64,000 bases of DNA from Escallonia rubra (taxonomy: Eukaryota > Streptophyta > Magnoliopsida > Escalloniales > Escalloniaceae). The stretch is taken from the NCBI GenBank assembly GCA_033065855.1, contig JAVXUO010002328.1, positions 660,501 through 724,500 of the forward strand, given 5' to 3'. The notes beneath the pieces are model-generated. The model made no database searches. It had not been told where the DNA came from and saw only the letters and a list, made by a program, of their open reading frames with translations. A program made the position numbers and the translations under genes. Every line of letters begins with the position of its first letter. Within the stretch, counting starts at the first letter, position 1. Positions 12,501 through 31,790 of this stretch are shown in pieces.

Positions 12501-15036
12501 TCTACAAGAAAAGATTCATGCAGAGACCACTATAATAAATGAATTACATGGTTCAGCAAGTACATGCATGCAACTATTGTCAAAGTATTTTGTCCCTAGA
12601 TACTTAATCTTCAGAAAATGCAACTGACGAGACAACAAGCCGCCAAGTTAAGCTAACATGTTTTCTTCATCACCTCAACAAATGCTTTAAGCGTTTCCCT
12701 CCACATCCTATCTGACTCTTCCTCTGATACAGGCAATAGCCTTCACTAATACCATCTCATAGGTAGAGCCATCTGTAGCATCAATAGATGTCCTATTCTT
12801 ATCATCTCCTATATTTTCTCCGTCCGTCAAAACTCCTTATATTGATAAGTTAGGACAAAGAGGTGCGGTGAGAGGCGAGGAGAGGGACAAATGCCGCAGA
12901 AGGAATAGAAGTAGGATACTTGCCCTGAGACCCAAAGTAAATAGCCATTAATCACAAGAAGACAGCAGACCAATAAATAAAGGGATCTGCCATATGTTTT
13001 AACGAAAAAATTTACAAAAAGAAGAGAAGACATCCAGCAGAATGCATGATGGGCATACCACGCCATAGTTATGGAATATGTATCCGTCGAATTAAGGATA
13101 CAGACAACTATCCAACCAAAGAGGTTACTCTTATCTATTCAGTCTTGAGCACTTTCACCTTTTGTTCCGTCTAATAGCCACTGGCTTCTCACAAATGCAT
13201 TCCTTGTTTCATTCTTATCCTACCATGTCATGGCTGTTTGTTGGTATTTCAATGTTGAGTTATCTGCGCTTATATTAAACTTTTCTATTACCTGGCAAAA
13301 GTATATAACTGACAACCCCACATAATTCTAGTGAAAATTCTCCACATATTTAAACTATTCTGAAGGTAGCTACCAGTATTGTTTCTCAAAAGAATTTAAA
13401 ATGCCTGTAAATGTCAATTCTCCAGTTCCTTATGTAGAGATCCAAAGTTGAAGCTAGTGACCATTAGATCATGTAAGTTAGGTTCAGAGGAGCACCACAA
13501 GTAGGGTCCGCGAGATCATGGCCTCTCCCACTTCTTTCAACTAATAAGGCTAAGACCAAAGCAACAAAAGATGCCTTTGCCCACACAAAACTATGATAAC
13601 AGTGATATTTGTGGATGAAGCTTTTCACTAGTATTGAACTAAGTGCCTTGCCCGTTATAGTGTCATCCAAAAATTTACAACATATCAAAACACTCGTTTG
13701 TACCCATAAAAAAGTTCTGATTAGGTATGGGTAAGACTTCCGGTGAAAAAACTGTGCCAAGTTACCACTTCAAAAAGGTTGATAGGTTTACAAATAATTG
13801 ACTTTCTGGTGCTTTACTCTTGTCATCTTTGCAAAGACTGAATTGTCAGTTTTGAAATTTCCATACTGACTTAAAATCACAAATGTGGTGTTAACCAAAT
13901 CGCTAATGCCTAGAAGTTTATTGATATGCTCAATTACCGATAAAGGTAGTCAAATTCTCTTGTTAATCATTCAGTTTCCCACTTTAAAGGTGCATTAAAC
14001 GCACTACACTACAATGCCAAACACGGCCTTACTAGATCAACTATGTTAAACTAAAGATTTGCAACCTTTGATGAGCCATTTTGGATCATCAGTCGTTAGT
14101 ATACAACATAAATAGCATATAATGCTGAGTAGAGATCACTGAGTTGGGTGCTTAAGCAATGACCTAGACCGAGAACTTATAAGATCAATATGATAATGAA
14201 GAACTCATAAAAGCTGCCTAGTTGAAGAAAGAGGAAGATAAAACATACTATAAAAGGAAATGAGGGATCTTGAAATGTCAAGAACTGTTATATTAACAAA
14301 CTAATTTCCAATTCAGCACTTTGATTTGATTAAAGAATACACATAGGTAAGTTCTTGAAAGGATTCTAACATCTGCTAATCGGACGTCTGCATCCGATCT
14401 TAAATTGATGCATATTGTCCTTAATCATCATTAGTAAATTTGAATCGCATGGCAGGTAGTGCATTTAAAGCCTACAACTAATCAAGACAACACATTACTC
14501 CCTCCATTTCACAACAGCTGTCCACTTCGAGTTTTTGAGCATTTCCAGGATAAAATTCGAATAACTAAACAATGAATTGGAAAAATCAAATAGTAGCTAG
14601 AGTTAAGTAACAACGAGTCAAGTCAGCAGTCACATGTTCATATTACGCTCTAGGACTTTGCAAAGAGTCAGAGTGGACAGAAAGTATGAAACTGAGGGAG
14701 CGCATCAGTACAAGCAAACATTTCAACAACCTCAAGGGCATGCTATAGGCCCGCTGAGGCCGATTAGGGAACCCCGAGGACCGATACTTGCCGCTGCGCT
14801 TACGAACCAGCTCCAACCATTGGGTGAACCGATACGCCGGACCTGCCGTAATGTCTCCTAACATGTACAATACCTGCATTACATCATCGCCTTACTCTCT
14901 CCCTCGTCAATTGTAAAAACGTAGCAGCAGTAATAGAAGTGAAGTGACTAACCCTAGAGGTGACAGTGAGGGGCAATGGAGCATCGGGCTCGTCAGATCC
15001 GAGCACAAACTCCTTGTCTTCCTCTTCTTTCTGCAT
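6520..15036 (-). CDS. PHS1: PHS1-type dual-specificity phosphatase with atypical tubulin-kinase domain; two apparent lesions
   Basis: Microtubule regulator: in Arabidopsis the N-terminal atypical kinase phosphorylates alpha-tubulin and the C-terminal phosphatase restrains it. Exons (minus): 15036-14953, 14873-14731, 12001-11797, 11255-11079, 10986-10826, 10042-8953, 8332-8187, 8081-7854, 7312-7155, 6877-6520. The kinase region shows [14 protein letters not shown] and [17 protein letters not shown]. The phosphatase signature [10 protein letters not shown] is on exon 9; the C-terminus has a CPICGKNAG...H zinc-finger-like stretch. The model gives about 912 residues, close to the family, but only if 11 bases at 8239-8229 are removed and an AT (not GT) donor is used at 8952. 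Start chosen at [10 protein letters not shown]; the same frame is open upstream to an ATG at 15312. Either a defective allele, sequencing error, or unusual splicing. Confidence 0.9.
12002..14730 (-). other. Large intron 2 of PHS1
   Basis: 2.7 kb between the exon encoding the [11 protein letters not shown] region and the next exon. The acceptor was chosen at ATTCAG|TGCAGG because only it restores the frame; the next AG, 5 bases further into the exon, does not. A Stowaway-like MITE sits at its 5' end (14498-14700). The remainder is AT-rich with no recognised gene. Confidence 0.75.
14498..14700. mobile_element. Stowaway-like MITE in PHS1 intron
   Basis: About 203 bp with terminal inverted repeats: left CTCCCTCCATTTCA, right (reverse complement) CTCCCTCAGTTTCA, both continuing to a shared GTCCAC. 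A TA precedes the left end as expected for Tc1/mariner MITEs; the right side reads CG, so one target copy has decayed or the end is a base or two off. It ends about 30 bp from the splice donor of PHS1 exon 2. Confidence 0.75.
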
Positions 15037-16061
15037 AAATAAGGGGGAGCTGTTGTGATGAGAGAGAGGGTACTTGGAGAGTGCAGGGGTCTTCTTTTTG
15101 CTCTTTGGCCATTTTTGCAACTTTTTCTTGGATTTGGATTTGAATAGTAAGAACCAGAGCACTCCTGCCTTTCGCTTTGAAGCAAAAAATAAACAGGGGT
15201 TCCCGCTTTTCCTGTGTCGTTTGTTAGAGACGGAGAGAAGCGGTCGGCTTCGGTTATGCAGGCTAATGGGTAGAGAAATGATGAGATCACGCTCTATTGC
15301 CCCGGGGCCCAAAATTTTGAAACTTTTTCTTTTATTTTAACGTAAAAAATGTAGTCGAATCATTTTTAGCGACAATCGAAATCAAGTTTTCTCAGGCGAG
15401 GACGCACTCCTCTCATTGGGCATCCTCCACATCAGTCTGGGCACTGAGAAGAGTATTTCCAAACGTTAGTCTTAATGTTTGAACTCAAAAAGTCAAGGAA
15501 GGGAGCAAATCTCCTTGACCATCAGGCCAACCCCTTAAAATTATTTTGAAATATTTAACAATGCCAAAAGATGACAATTTTTTTCGTTTTTTATTTTTAT
15601 TTTTGGCGACCGTTAAGGGTTAGACAGACAAACTTGAGCGTGATGATAAATATTCACCATTGTCATCTTTTTTATTTGGAACTCAATTTTGTTCATGCTG
15701 CAAATCTAAATCGTACAAAAGACAATAAGAAACAACTTACTTCACCGATATGTTACAAATTGTTAGATGCCAAATGTCTCGCAATTCGATAATTTCTTCC
15801 TCATGAAGATCTTTGTTTCTTGATGTGCTTTCATCTCATAACGTCATAACGCCCGCTCCTACTTTACCTTAAAATCTTTTTATATCAGTGATACTTTCAG
15901 AGTAAATCAAGAAGAGGGCACATGATAATTCCTATTCTTTTTGTACAATCAAGATTCCTTTTTGACACTACACATGAACTTTAACCTTGCACTCGAGTCG
16001 GGTCCTCAACAACTTATGCTAACACCACACTAATTACAATCTCAAACCATTTGTTGGTTGC
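15037..16061. other. Intergenic between PHS1 5' end and the carboxypeptidase 3' end
   Basis: The PHS1 frame stays open from the chosen ATG up to an ATG at 15312, so its leader or an N-terminal extension lies here. Beyond 15340 the sequence is AT-rich. No further gene, RNA or repeat was recognised. Confidence 0.5.
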
Positions 16062-22219
<6,158 letters not shown>

Positions 22220-25200
22220 TCAAAACGAGCTCTCTGGCTCTACAGCAGGTTTGGAATTAGCAACCAAGGATGAAGGCTGGTCGATCTCCTTGCGAGATGC
22301 TTCCCAGAGTTGCTGTTCTATCCCCAACTTCCTCAGCTCCGTTAAGCTTCTTTCAACTGTAACAACAAGAATTGGAAGCCATAAGCTCCAGCTGGAACTT
22401 TCTTAAAGACGAGGTAAACCATATTTTTTGACAAGCTAACCATAAGCCTGGATAGAAATAAGGTAATCATTCCATGTTTCCAATTTCCAAGGGACTCGCC
22501 TATCTGCGTATAGCCTCGGTTCCAAGAGCAAGAACAACGGGCACAGCAGTTATCAACACTGAAAATTTTCAGTATGTAGAGCGCCTTGAGATGTCCCTAT
22601 AGAAATTTTACTTGTGCGTAGGTCAATATTTTTAACAATTCGTTAATCAATTAATTTTTCCCAATTCTATATGCACTATATGTAAGTAGATAAATATAGC
22701 CATAACAAATGAATTTTGTCCATTGAAAACAATAGCTTTCTTGAGTAACATTTTGTACCCTCCCAGACAACAACATATGCTCATCTTGATGCACCATTAC
22801 TTGGACCCATAGTTTGACATATTTATGCATACTACACATGATACTTCTAGTTAGTTTTCTTAGATTTCTTTTCTATAGATTACTTAGATTTTCACAAGCG
22901 CCATCAGAATTAACCAATCGTAAAACTTAACAAACTACTACTGTCATATGGTGGTTACAGACATGCAAGACTCATTTGGTTTGCACAAAGTCAAAGCAGG
23001 TAAGTTTGGTGCACCACCAACTAGAATACACGCAATTAGCCAATTGACCAACAGAATCTGTGAATTTATCTTAACCAGTTAGCCTATTTCAAACGAATTA
23101 GCTTATTTGCAGGTTTTTAAAAGCCCGAGGAGGGGGGAACCCAATTATCGAACAATTTGAAAAAATAAACAAAAAGTTTCGCCTTCCGCGTAACAACAGA
23201 TGAAGCATTTAAACACCTCAGAGCTCTATTTGTTGACATAAAATTTCTAGAGATAAAACACAGAGGAGGCACTCCTACATTCTATTTACCTCCTATTATT
23301 GAGTTTCCAAAAACGCCATACATCTATACAAATATAGATCAATATTTGATACAATTACGATGTTGTTCTCAAACGAGATAACACCATGGCTTTATCAGTC
23401 TCCCTTTGACTCAAAAGTTGATTGGTGAGAAGTGATTCCTCCCTCACTTGCTAGAGTCAGTGGAAAGTCCCTCATCATGGTGCATCACGGATAATAAGGT
23501 CATTTCGAAAAATGATGAGGGACAATTCTGTCCAAGGAATCACTTTCTTATTGACCACATGCTAAAGAAAACTTAGTATAGACATTCGGTTAACGGGAGA
23601 AAAAAAAAGGAAGAAGAAGATAATACCATCAACAGCATCATGTGAAGTTGGTGATTGCCCACTACGGCTTATCCAGAACTGGAGTCTCTCTTCTGCAATA
23701 TCCTCGTCTACACCGTGGACTTTGGCTCTTCTCCAAAAATATGTAAGCCAAGCCTGTATTTCATACAATGTATGAGCACATTGCATCTTCTAAAGATAAT
23801 GAAAGCGCCACATCTTAACACGACAAATGCTTCCAAATGCGAAAAAGTTTTAAAAGGAAAACCCTATTTGCCTTTTTGCATCAAGAATCTTGTTATGGGC
23901 CACGAGATTCACAATATGAAGAAGGGAAGTAAACATAACCCAAGATTTCACAAATCCAACTTCCCATAGAATAGCACTAAAACACAGTTTGGAAACACAT
24001 TATAGGATCAACATTTGAGCCTCCTTGTAAAAGAAAGTGAAGAAAACATGTAGAAAAACAGAATTCAAGTATATACAAATAAAAACAGAAGTTGGCTCTA
24101 TACGTTAGATTCTGCCCCCCGCACCCCCCCTGCCACTCCTTGTTCGTGTAACTAATCCTTGGCAGTAGAAGAGTTTCCTAAGAATAATTAGGGCAATCAA
24201 AGCCCCCAATAATTTCAAGGCCTAGGCCCATATTTTTGGAACACAAGGTGGCCATGGGCTTCAAAATATGAGCGAGTCCTAAAAGTGGGGCTGGGCTTAA
24301 GAATAAGACTCTCGGGTCCCGCCCGGCTCATGGACAAACTTTGCGGGCAAAGTTTCATAAATAACAGCGTATATTACTAATGTTTGTTAGCTTCACTCTC
24401 TTCCTTTCCACAAAAACATTAATCCCATCCCTAAGATACACCTTTCAATTCCTCCTGGTCAGATGAAAAAGAACAGTCCTGAATGCCCTTATGCTCATTT
24501 TCCACCTCTCAGCACCCCAAAATGACAGACCAAGGTAGTAAATCATAAGATAAAGAGTCACATTAAACGACGATAAGGTGAAAGAAGAAAGGGGTAGACC
24601 TCCTTGAAAAATACATCTTCCGACTCCTCCTGACTTAATTCTGCAACCAAAATACAAAATATAAAACTGATATTGAGCAACCATGTGGAATCCCCCAGCA
24701 TCATCTCAATGTTAGATAAAATGGAATCATAACATAAAATATGTCCATTACCAAATGCCTCCGAAAACTTGGGATCACCAGAAGATTTGGAATCTGCAAC
24801 GTAGAAAACAAGACGATAGACATTTTAGGGCACGTGATCACAAAACTGTACATTCCCTCAAACTAGATGTGAAAAAAGCAAAAGAGTTCGTTTGGAAATA
24901 GCACAAGTTCCAGCCAAAGGTGATTGCGGGTATCAGGCTTGGAGTATTAAGAACCTTTCTGTAAATAGTCGAAGGATAGCTGTAAGATGTTATAGCTCAA
25001 TTTTCCACCGTTTAATATTGGGGACAGCTTTGACGCACTCAATGATTAGGGCCAAGATGTAAAAGAAATGGATGCATAATATAAGTACTGAACAAGAGAA
25101 TAATTATGAACTGACAAGATTCGAAAGGGCATGAAGGAAAAGGGGAGCAAGAAAGGGGGGAGTGGAGGAATTTTTTTTTTCTTTGGTGGGGGCGGGAGGG

Positions 25201-28200
25201 GAGGGGGGGGGGTGTATGACACAAATCCCTGTTCTTTTTCTCTTTGCCGAAATTATTTTAATTTCTTAACAGACAGATGAGCAAGAAAGTAGAAGTTATC
25301 AACTCCTAGAAACCACAGAAAGGCAAAAAAGTGCCACACCGTGAAACTGGACCATACCATTGAAGGATTGCCGAACCAAATTTGGACGTCGATGTTGCGC
25401 CAATGCTAGTACAACAGCATCCTCAACCTTAAAAGAAAGACCAAATTATTGAGAATGGGAATAAAAATAGAAACTTTAGAGGAACACACAAACAAGAAAA
25501 GGACAAAGGCACAATAAAAATACAGTTCTTGCAGAATTACATCAAAAGTTTGCTTCAACAAAATGGCAAGAGCAAATGCTAACCTAAAACAAAAGCAACA
25601 ATCAACTAAAAGATATGAAGCCTGAAATCAAAGACATAGCAAAAAACCTTTAAGGAAGCTAGTTCCCGCAAACCCATTTCAACTGAAAGCATGGTCTCAA
25701 TATTCCCTTCCCCAGTTAAGTCACTCAAATCACGTGCAAGTTTGCTCCTGTCCAAGTCATCGACACCTGCTCCATGTCAAAGAATAAAAACCTACCTAAG
25801 ACAGAACATAAATAGAGCGATCTGGGAAAACTATAAGATTTCCATTATTTGATTATGGCAGTTGGAGAACTTGCCAGCATTCCAAGAATCGTCCTTGGCC
25901 TTTTGTCCAGCAGAAATGACAACTTCAAACGGAAGAGGTGCTAGAGATGACCAATGCTCATGCTTTGAGACCGCTATATCCGCACAGACGCCTATAAATC
26001 AAAACAACATCAAGAAGCAACTCGGGCACAGTAGAACAAGTCAGCATAAGATTTAGATGCACATTAAAAGCCAAGACAAGGTCTAAAAGAAAGCCTAACA
26101 ACAAAAACTTTTGATGAGTAGTTCATTTCGAGAAACTAAACAGTCCAATCATGCTTTATCAGCATAGAAATTTGCGGAACAATGACTTGAACTGCATCCA
26201 GTGCAATTACCAAATTAGATCAATCAACAATTCAACATCCACAGTTCCAGTACAGAGTTTAGTAAGATTAAATCAGCTGTGAAAGGTCTGGTCATCAATA
26301 CATGTTCCTATGCCCATTCCAATCTTGTCTAACTTTGCTAACTCCCGCTAAGGTCTCCACTCAAAGTCTATCAAGGGCAGAGATACGATAGAAAGGCATT
26401 CGCTTCCTGAAAATTCAGGCCTGCTGATTGGTTATAGTTGAACTACCACCTCAACAACTATTGAAACTGATAATAACGACAGAAGAATAGTACTACTAAA
26501 TTGTTGACTTTGCATAAAACAAAAGAACTGAGACCATGTTTTTAATTGCTAAGTGGAGATTATTAGTTTCATGTCCTTTCGTTTTTTCAATCTTTCAAGT
26601 GCTACTTTTGACAGTATTTATTGTAGTTTTACATGTTCAGAGTTTTTTCTGTACGTGGTACAGACTAAGGTCCACCACACATTTAATTTCCGCTTTGTGT
26701 GGTATGTGGGAGGTAGACTTAGTCGGTTCACTTTGGATCGTTGCTTAGTTTTCTCTGGAAGGCTACATGCATAATTAAACGTACCCTTTTTGTTTGATAA
26801 GTAAAAGTAAGTTAATCAAAACGAGATGTCCCAGAGGAGCGGGGGACCAAAATACAGAGGAAACATGAAACTGCCAAGGAGGTGCCCTAGCAAAACAAGA
26901 AACCCAAACAAAACCGAAAACCCACAGAAGATCCATCTCAAATAGCTGATCTTGAACATAAATAGTCCATAAAAGCTAAAAGAGCATCAAAAGATCCTGG
27001 AAAATCCTCCATCACCTTGCACTCCAAGAGGTTCACATAAGAAGAATGCAATCCGACTCAAGAGGAGTCCTAAAGCCCTCGAGTTTCTCTTCCTCCAAAT
27101 GGACCACATAAGTCAGACAGACTCTAACCTCCACCTTCTAGTCAATGGAACTTTAGCACCGCACCACTCCAACTACATAAAAATATTACCGACTGATCTT
27201 GCCCCCCCCCCTCCCCCCCCCCCCCCCCCACCCCCCCCCCCACCCCCCAACACAAACACCACAACAACACACAAATCCAAAACAAGCATAAGGTGGAGCA
27301 GCATATGGTTGAAAACTTCTGGATACGTACCCCACACATAATTTTTACGTTTTAGAAATCATCCAACCCTTAGTTTTATGTCCTTCAAATACTGAACAAT
27401 TTTTATAGGGATACTTTTCAAGGTTTCTCTACCGATTTTTTGTTCTTCCACCCACAAAATGTATACGAATTTTCGGAAATTCTTGAATTTATTCCTGTCA
27501 TGTTGGCGTACTTGATGATTACAGAACTATTTATGTTCGCAAGCCAAGTTGGCTTACTATACTTGTTATTTCACTCTCCATAACCTGTATTTTTATAGTG
27601 CAGCTATCTAACTAGATGGTAACTTAAGTGGTTGGCGAAGACTAATAGATAAGTGAAACAAAGGAAAAATTGATAAGGGAAACAAAGGAATATTTGTGAC
27701 TAAACTCCACATCTCTAATTGCCAAGGCAACCAAAGATACAAGGAACTAATACATGCAACAGCATTTTTCACTTTGCACTAGCGGGAGCACTATGCATTC
27801 ATAACACGCTACCACTCTTTTCCTCTCTAATTCAAAAATTTCTAGTCGTTAGCAGTCGAGATCATAGCAAGTACACTAGCTCCGCCAGAGAGAGATATAG
27901 AGACAGAAAGATGCGGGGAGAGACGGAGACAAACAGAGATAGATTACCGTGCTGAACAGCTAAACCCCAGTAACGAGCAAGCCAACACCTCTTTAGGACA
28001 ACCTCCTCCTAAGATGTAGAAAAAAGAAAGAATGAAAGATAGACATTCAGTAAAAGATTAGACTATGTAGCTAGTCACAAATTTCACTCCAACTTTAAAG
28101 GACAACCATCTCTTCATGAGTCAGTATCATTCTCTGGGTCATTGATCGAAGCGCTTTTGCTTCAGATTCAGCTTCCCGAAGTTGTTCTATCGCACCCGCA

Positions 28201-31200
28201 GTCTCATCTTTTATGTTCTGATTCACATCAATTAGTAAGGCAAAAATAATCAGCAGAGGATACATATGATAGAAGAACCCTATACAAGTGCACAAGGATT
28301 AGCCTAAACAACCTCAATTTCTGTGCGAAGGGCAGCAACTTGCTCATCTTTTCCATCCTTTGTCTGTTGGGCAGCTTTAAGAGCAGCCTGTGACGAAAAA
28401 AAATCAGCCTAATAGAACCTCCTACAAAGATTCTATTTGTTCCAGCATAAACAATGAGTAACTCATGATGGCCATGACAATGCATATAACTATGCATCCA
28501 TATTAATGCAGATCCCGCTTACCTCTCTTTGCCGTAGTGCTGCTTCCTTCCTGCAGATAATCATAAACCACATCATACCATGAATTTTAAGCAACGACAG
28601 AGCGCATGTGCAAGAGTCCAAGTTTACCTGCTCAACAGTTTAGCTTCCAAGGATACTCCTTCTCCAAGAGCAGCAACCTACATCATTTCAGAATTTGGCC
28701 CGCAAAGTAGAACAATAAGGTTAATGCACATATTATATTAAACTAACAAAAGACAGATCTATTGCAGGTGCCAATAAAACATATGAAGTGCATAATCCAA
28801 TCACTGTGATGGCAATTTCGATAACAAAAGTCAGGCTTCACTTAGTAAGAGGTCACAACATGGGGCAATTTTTAAGGAAATTCTTGGTAGCAAGATAAGG
28901 AAATACAGTACAGGAATGAGCATAATTTACATGCAGCCAACAACAATACTGAAATTGTGATAAAACATCACACAAGTGTAATAGTCCCTATCTAAGAACA
29001 GGAGAACAAATGTCAACTAAAAGAGTACGAAGATAAAGAACAAAGTGCAGTTTGGAACTGGTATCTCCTCCACTGCAAAAGCTGATCTGTCTATATCTAA
29101 ATCAGAGGGAGAACAAAAATTTACACCTTTGACCTACCTATAAATCAAAGAAGTTTCTTCTAGTAGGGGGACATTGTAATCATGGAGGACGCAAAGCTGC
29201 TGAAACTAAAAAAACATTCTATAACAATCATGTCCAAAAGACTAGAAACATTGAGATCATTTACCTGTTTCTCTAATTCCCTTGCCCTGGCCTCTGCTTC
29301 TTCACGTTTTTCTTCTGCATGACGAAGCTGTGGCGCAAATCAGTGAACAGTTTGTGAACAATCATCAATATCAGCGTAGGTGGTATTTAATTAAGCTGTA
29401 CAAGTCTGTTGTCTGTTTCTTTAATCTGAGCAGGGGCCTCACCTTATCTACAATAATCTCATTCTCTTCTTGTAGCATATCTAGCTGCAAAAAAGGAGAC
29501 GCCAATCTAAGAAACAGATTGATATTTGTGTTGCACACAACACAAGGCTTATCTATTAGTGTAACAGACAATACGTGTTGGCTGAAAAGCCAATTAAGAA
29601 GTTAAAGGTGACAGGTGAGGTTCATACTTCGTCACGTAATGCAGAAGCCTCATGCTGATTTCCTGTATCTTTTGCTTCAGTACGTCCCAAATCTGGTAAC
29701 CTAAAAAATGCCAACACTCATTACTACTAATAATGCAGCCAATACAACCCACAAATTGAAACTCAGACATTCTCTACAAATAAACTTTGTAGGGATTCAA
29801 CTTCTACATGCAAAAGCACCTTCAGAACAGTAAGTCTTATGAATGAACACACACAAAATTGAGTTTCGCGTCGTTAAGAGAGTGCAAAACTTTTACTGCA
29901 AGTCCTTCTCTAAATTTGAAAAGAGAGTGCATAAATTGTAGACCCGAGAACATTTCTGATATCTAAATCTAAATTATTATAAAAACATTTATGACGTTTG
30001 AGATTCAGCCAAGGAGAAACTCTGACCTGTAAATAGAATTAAAGCTTCTAAATTGAAAGCAAAAAAGAGATCAGCCAACTTATGCTAAAATTATTTTTGC
30101 ACCAGCCCTAATAATATGGCACCTGACCATTATAAGGTGTTCAAAGGCAACTCTCACAAACGACTCAGCAATACATATAGCCAAAAAGACAGTAGTGAAA
30201 ATTTATTAAAAAATACATCATAGATAGTTATGAAAAGGTCTCAAGCTCTCCTACCTTTTGTCTCTTTGTCTGTTACTAGGAGGTTCTATTGGCGGAATGG
30301 ATACCGGAGTTCTCAACGATGTTCTACTGGGTGGAACTGCCTGTGTTGAGCGAACTGACATTGATGGCCTTCCTGCTGATGTTGAACGTACTGTAGGAGT
30401 GTGATCCATAAAATTCCGACCTAACTACATACGAGAATATGCAATAAGACTAACAGATTTTTGATGCAGATAAGTACCTGCTCAATGTCAATAGCTGATC
30501 AATGTTCTTTTAACAAATATGTTGAGACATGCATTAAGGACAGCAAAAAAAAAAATTTGTGGCCCCATACTTAAAACTTCCTTTTTTGATAAAATGCATC
30601 ACAACTCATCTTTCTACAACTCTCCGTCCACACATGTCCTACTCCTAAAGTGTCCCTAGATCTTATGAAGAATGAAATTTGGCAAGGCATTCATGTTAAA
30701 CAATGTTGCATGCAATGCACTGAAAGCGCTTTACAAGTGGTTGATAGTAGAACATTATCGCTTTGGCCAAATTTACTAACAAGTTATCCATGTCTAACAA
30801 CCTCTCGCAGGTTTTAAGTAGCTTAGAACACTTTTTTCCACATATAATCACAAAAACTGAAATTATACCACGATTCAATTTTTACTAACAGGCTCAGCTA
30901 AACCACTAATCAACAGTTCAATTTCCAACTAAATAGCTATATAATTTACCACACCGATTGAGCCACGGCTAGATTAAAAAACACATGGTTATGAAGCGAG
31001 CAATCCATAATTACCGCAGGGGAAGGAGATCGGTTCGTCATGCCAACAGAAAACGCAGGCGCGCCGCTACTGGAGTTACTACTAGCGTTGCTCGAAAACG
31101 AAGGCGGATATCGAAACCCTAGATCATCGTCCTCGTCGTCGTCGTCGGCCGTCTGCGAAGCCATGACCTGCGCCAGGCGCTGCGCGGCGGCTTTTGCGGC

Positions 31201-31350
31201 GAAGTTCTGCGTCCGCTTGATAGTCGACATTCCGGAAGGTTGCTGCAGCCGGTGCGCCGGCGAGCCCGCCGGCGACGAGGATCCAGTGCTGGTCGAGTTG
31301 CCGCTCCACTGCCGCGCGTAGCTCGGACTTCCCGCCCGCCTCCGATCCAT
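22220..31350 (-). CDS. SCD2: Coiled-coil protein SCD2 (stomatal cytokinesis defective 2)
   Basis: SCD2 works with SCD1 (a DENN-domain protein) in clathrin-linked trafficking during cytokinesis and cell expansion. Seventeen exons (minus): 31350-31015, 30424-30255, 29700-29628, 29484-29443, 29327-29265, 28677-28628, 28550-28523, 28387-28313, 28217-28107, 28008-27948, 25991-25875, 25766-25648, 25427-25358, 24793-24752, 24640-24600, 23753-23627, 22356-22220; 553 residues. The N-terminus [17 protein letters not shown] is Ser/Pro-rich with [20 protein letters not shown] and an acidic DDDDEDDD run. Heptad-like Glu/Lys/Leu-rich coiled coil runs over exons 3-9. The conserved C-terminal half includes [14 protein letters not shown] and [18 protein letters not shown]. 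All frames join; one intron has a GC donor. Exons are as short as 28 nt. Confidence 0.93.
25767..25874 (-). other. GC-AG intron of SCD2
   Basis: The exon ends AATGCTG (25875) and the intron begins GCAAGTTC, the classical GC donor context. The acceptor GGAGCAG precedes GTGTCGATG at 25766. Phase 1 joining gives [10 protein letters not shown]; no GT nearby gives this phase. Confidence 0.85.
25992..27947 (-). other. Large SCD2 intron 10 with a poly-C block
   Basis: 1.96 kb intron. It includes 27202-27248, almost pure C on the plus strand (G on the transcribed strand of SCD2). A stretch from about 26790 looks like the tail of a dispersed retroelement, but I cannot assign it. No coding exon was found inside. 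Confidence 0.6.
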
Positions 31351-31790
31351 AATCAAATACTCGCTTAGTGTATAAGTGTTTGTGTGGAGGTGATCTAATT
31401 ATGGAAACAGAGATTCTGTTAGGGAGCTAGATTTTCTCGAGGAAAAGGGAAAGGAAAAGGAACTGTTCGGTCTGGATTTTCTTGAGAAAACCAGGTGGAG
31501 AGGAAAGTGCCGGATTGTAACGGCGACGTATGGGGAAGGATCTTGACGATGACCTTTTTACGGGTTTTGCGGGGAGGGGAAGGTCGTTAGAATATGGGAT
31601 CTGATACAATTTTGACACCAAAAAGGAAGAAACGTCAATTGACGATGACCGCATTTTGGTCATGCCTCGGGTAAATTACAATAACGGTCTTCATTCTTTC
31701 AACTGCATTTCTCATTCGTCCTTACCCCTTGAATTTGATCAGATTCGTCCTTAACAAAAGCTTTCGTGTTATCTTTTCATCAATTTAGTG
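31351..31790. promoter_or_regulatory. SCD2 upstream region
   Basis: 5' flank of the SCD2 start on the minus strand. It should contain the promoter and leader. No clear TATA box on the minus strand; call rests on position only. Confidence 0.4.

Noticed and set aside
15037-15312. PHS1 frame open upstream to an ATG at 15312
   Set aside because: The downstream ATG gives [10 protein letters not shown], which fits the acidic N-terminus of the family; the extension is basic and low in similarity to anything I know. Kept only as an alternative.
24120-24330. GGCCC/GGGC-rich stretch in an SCD2 intron as a hAT end
   Set aside because: No terminal motif or paired inverted repeat could be found.
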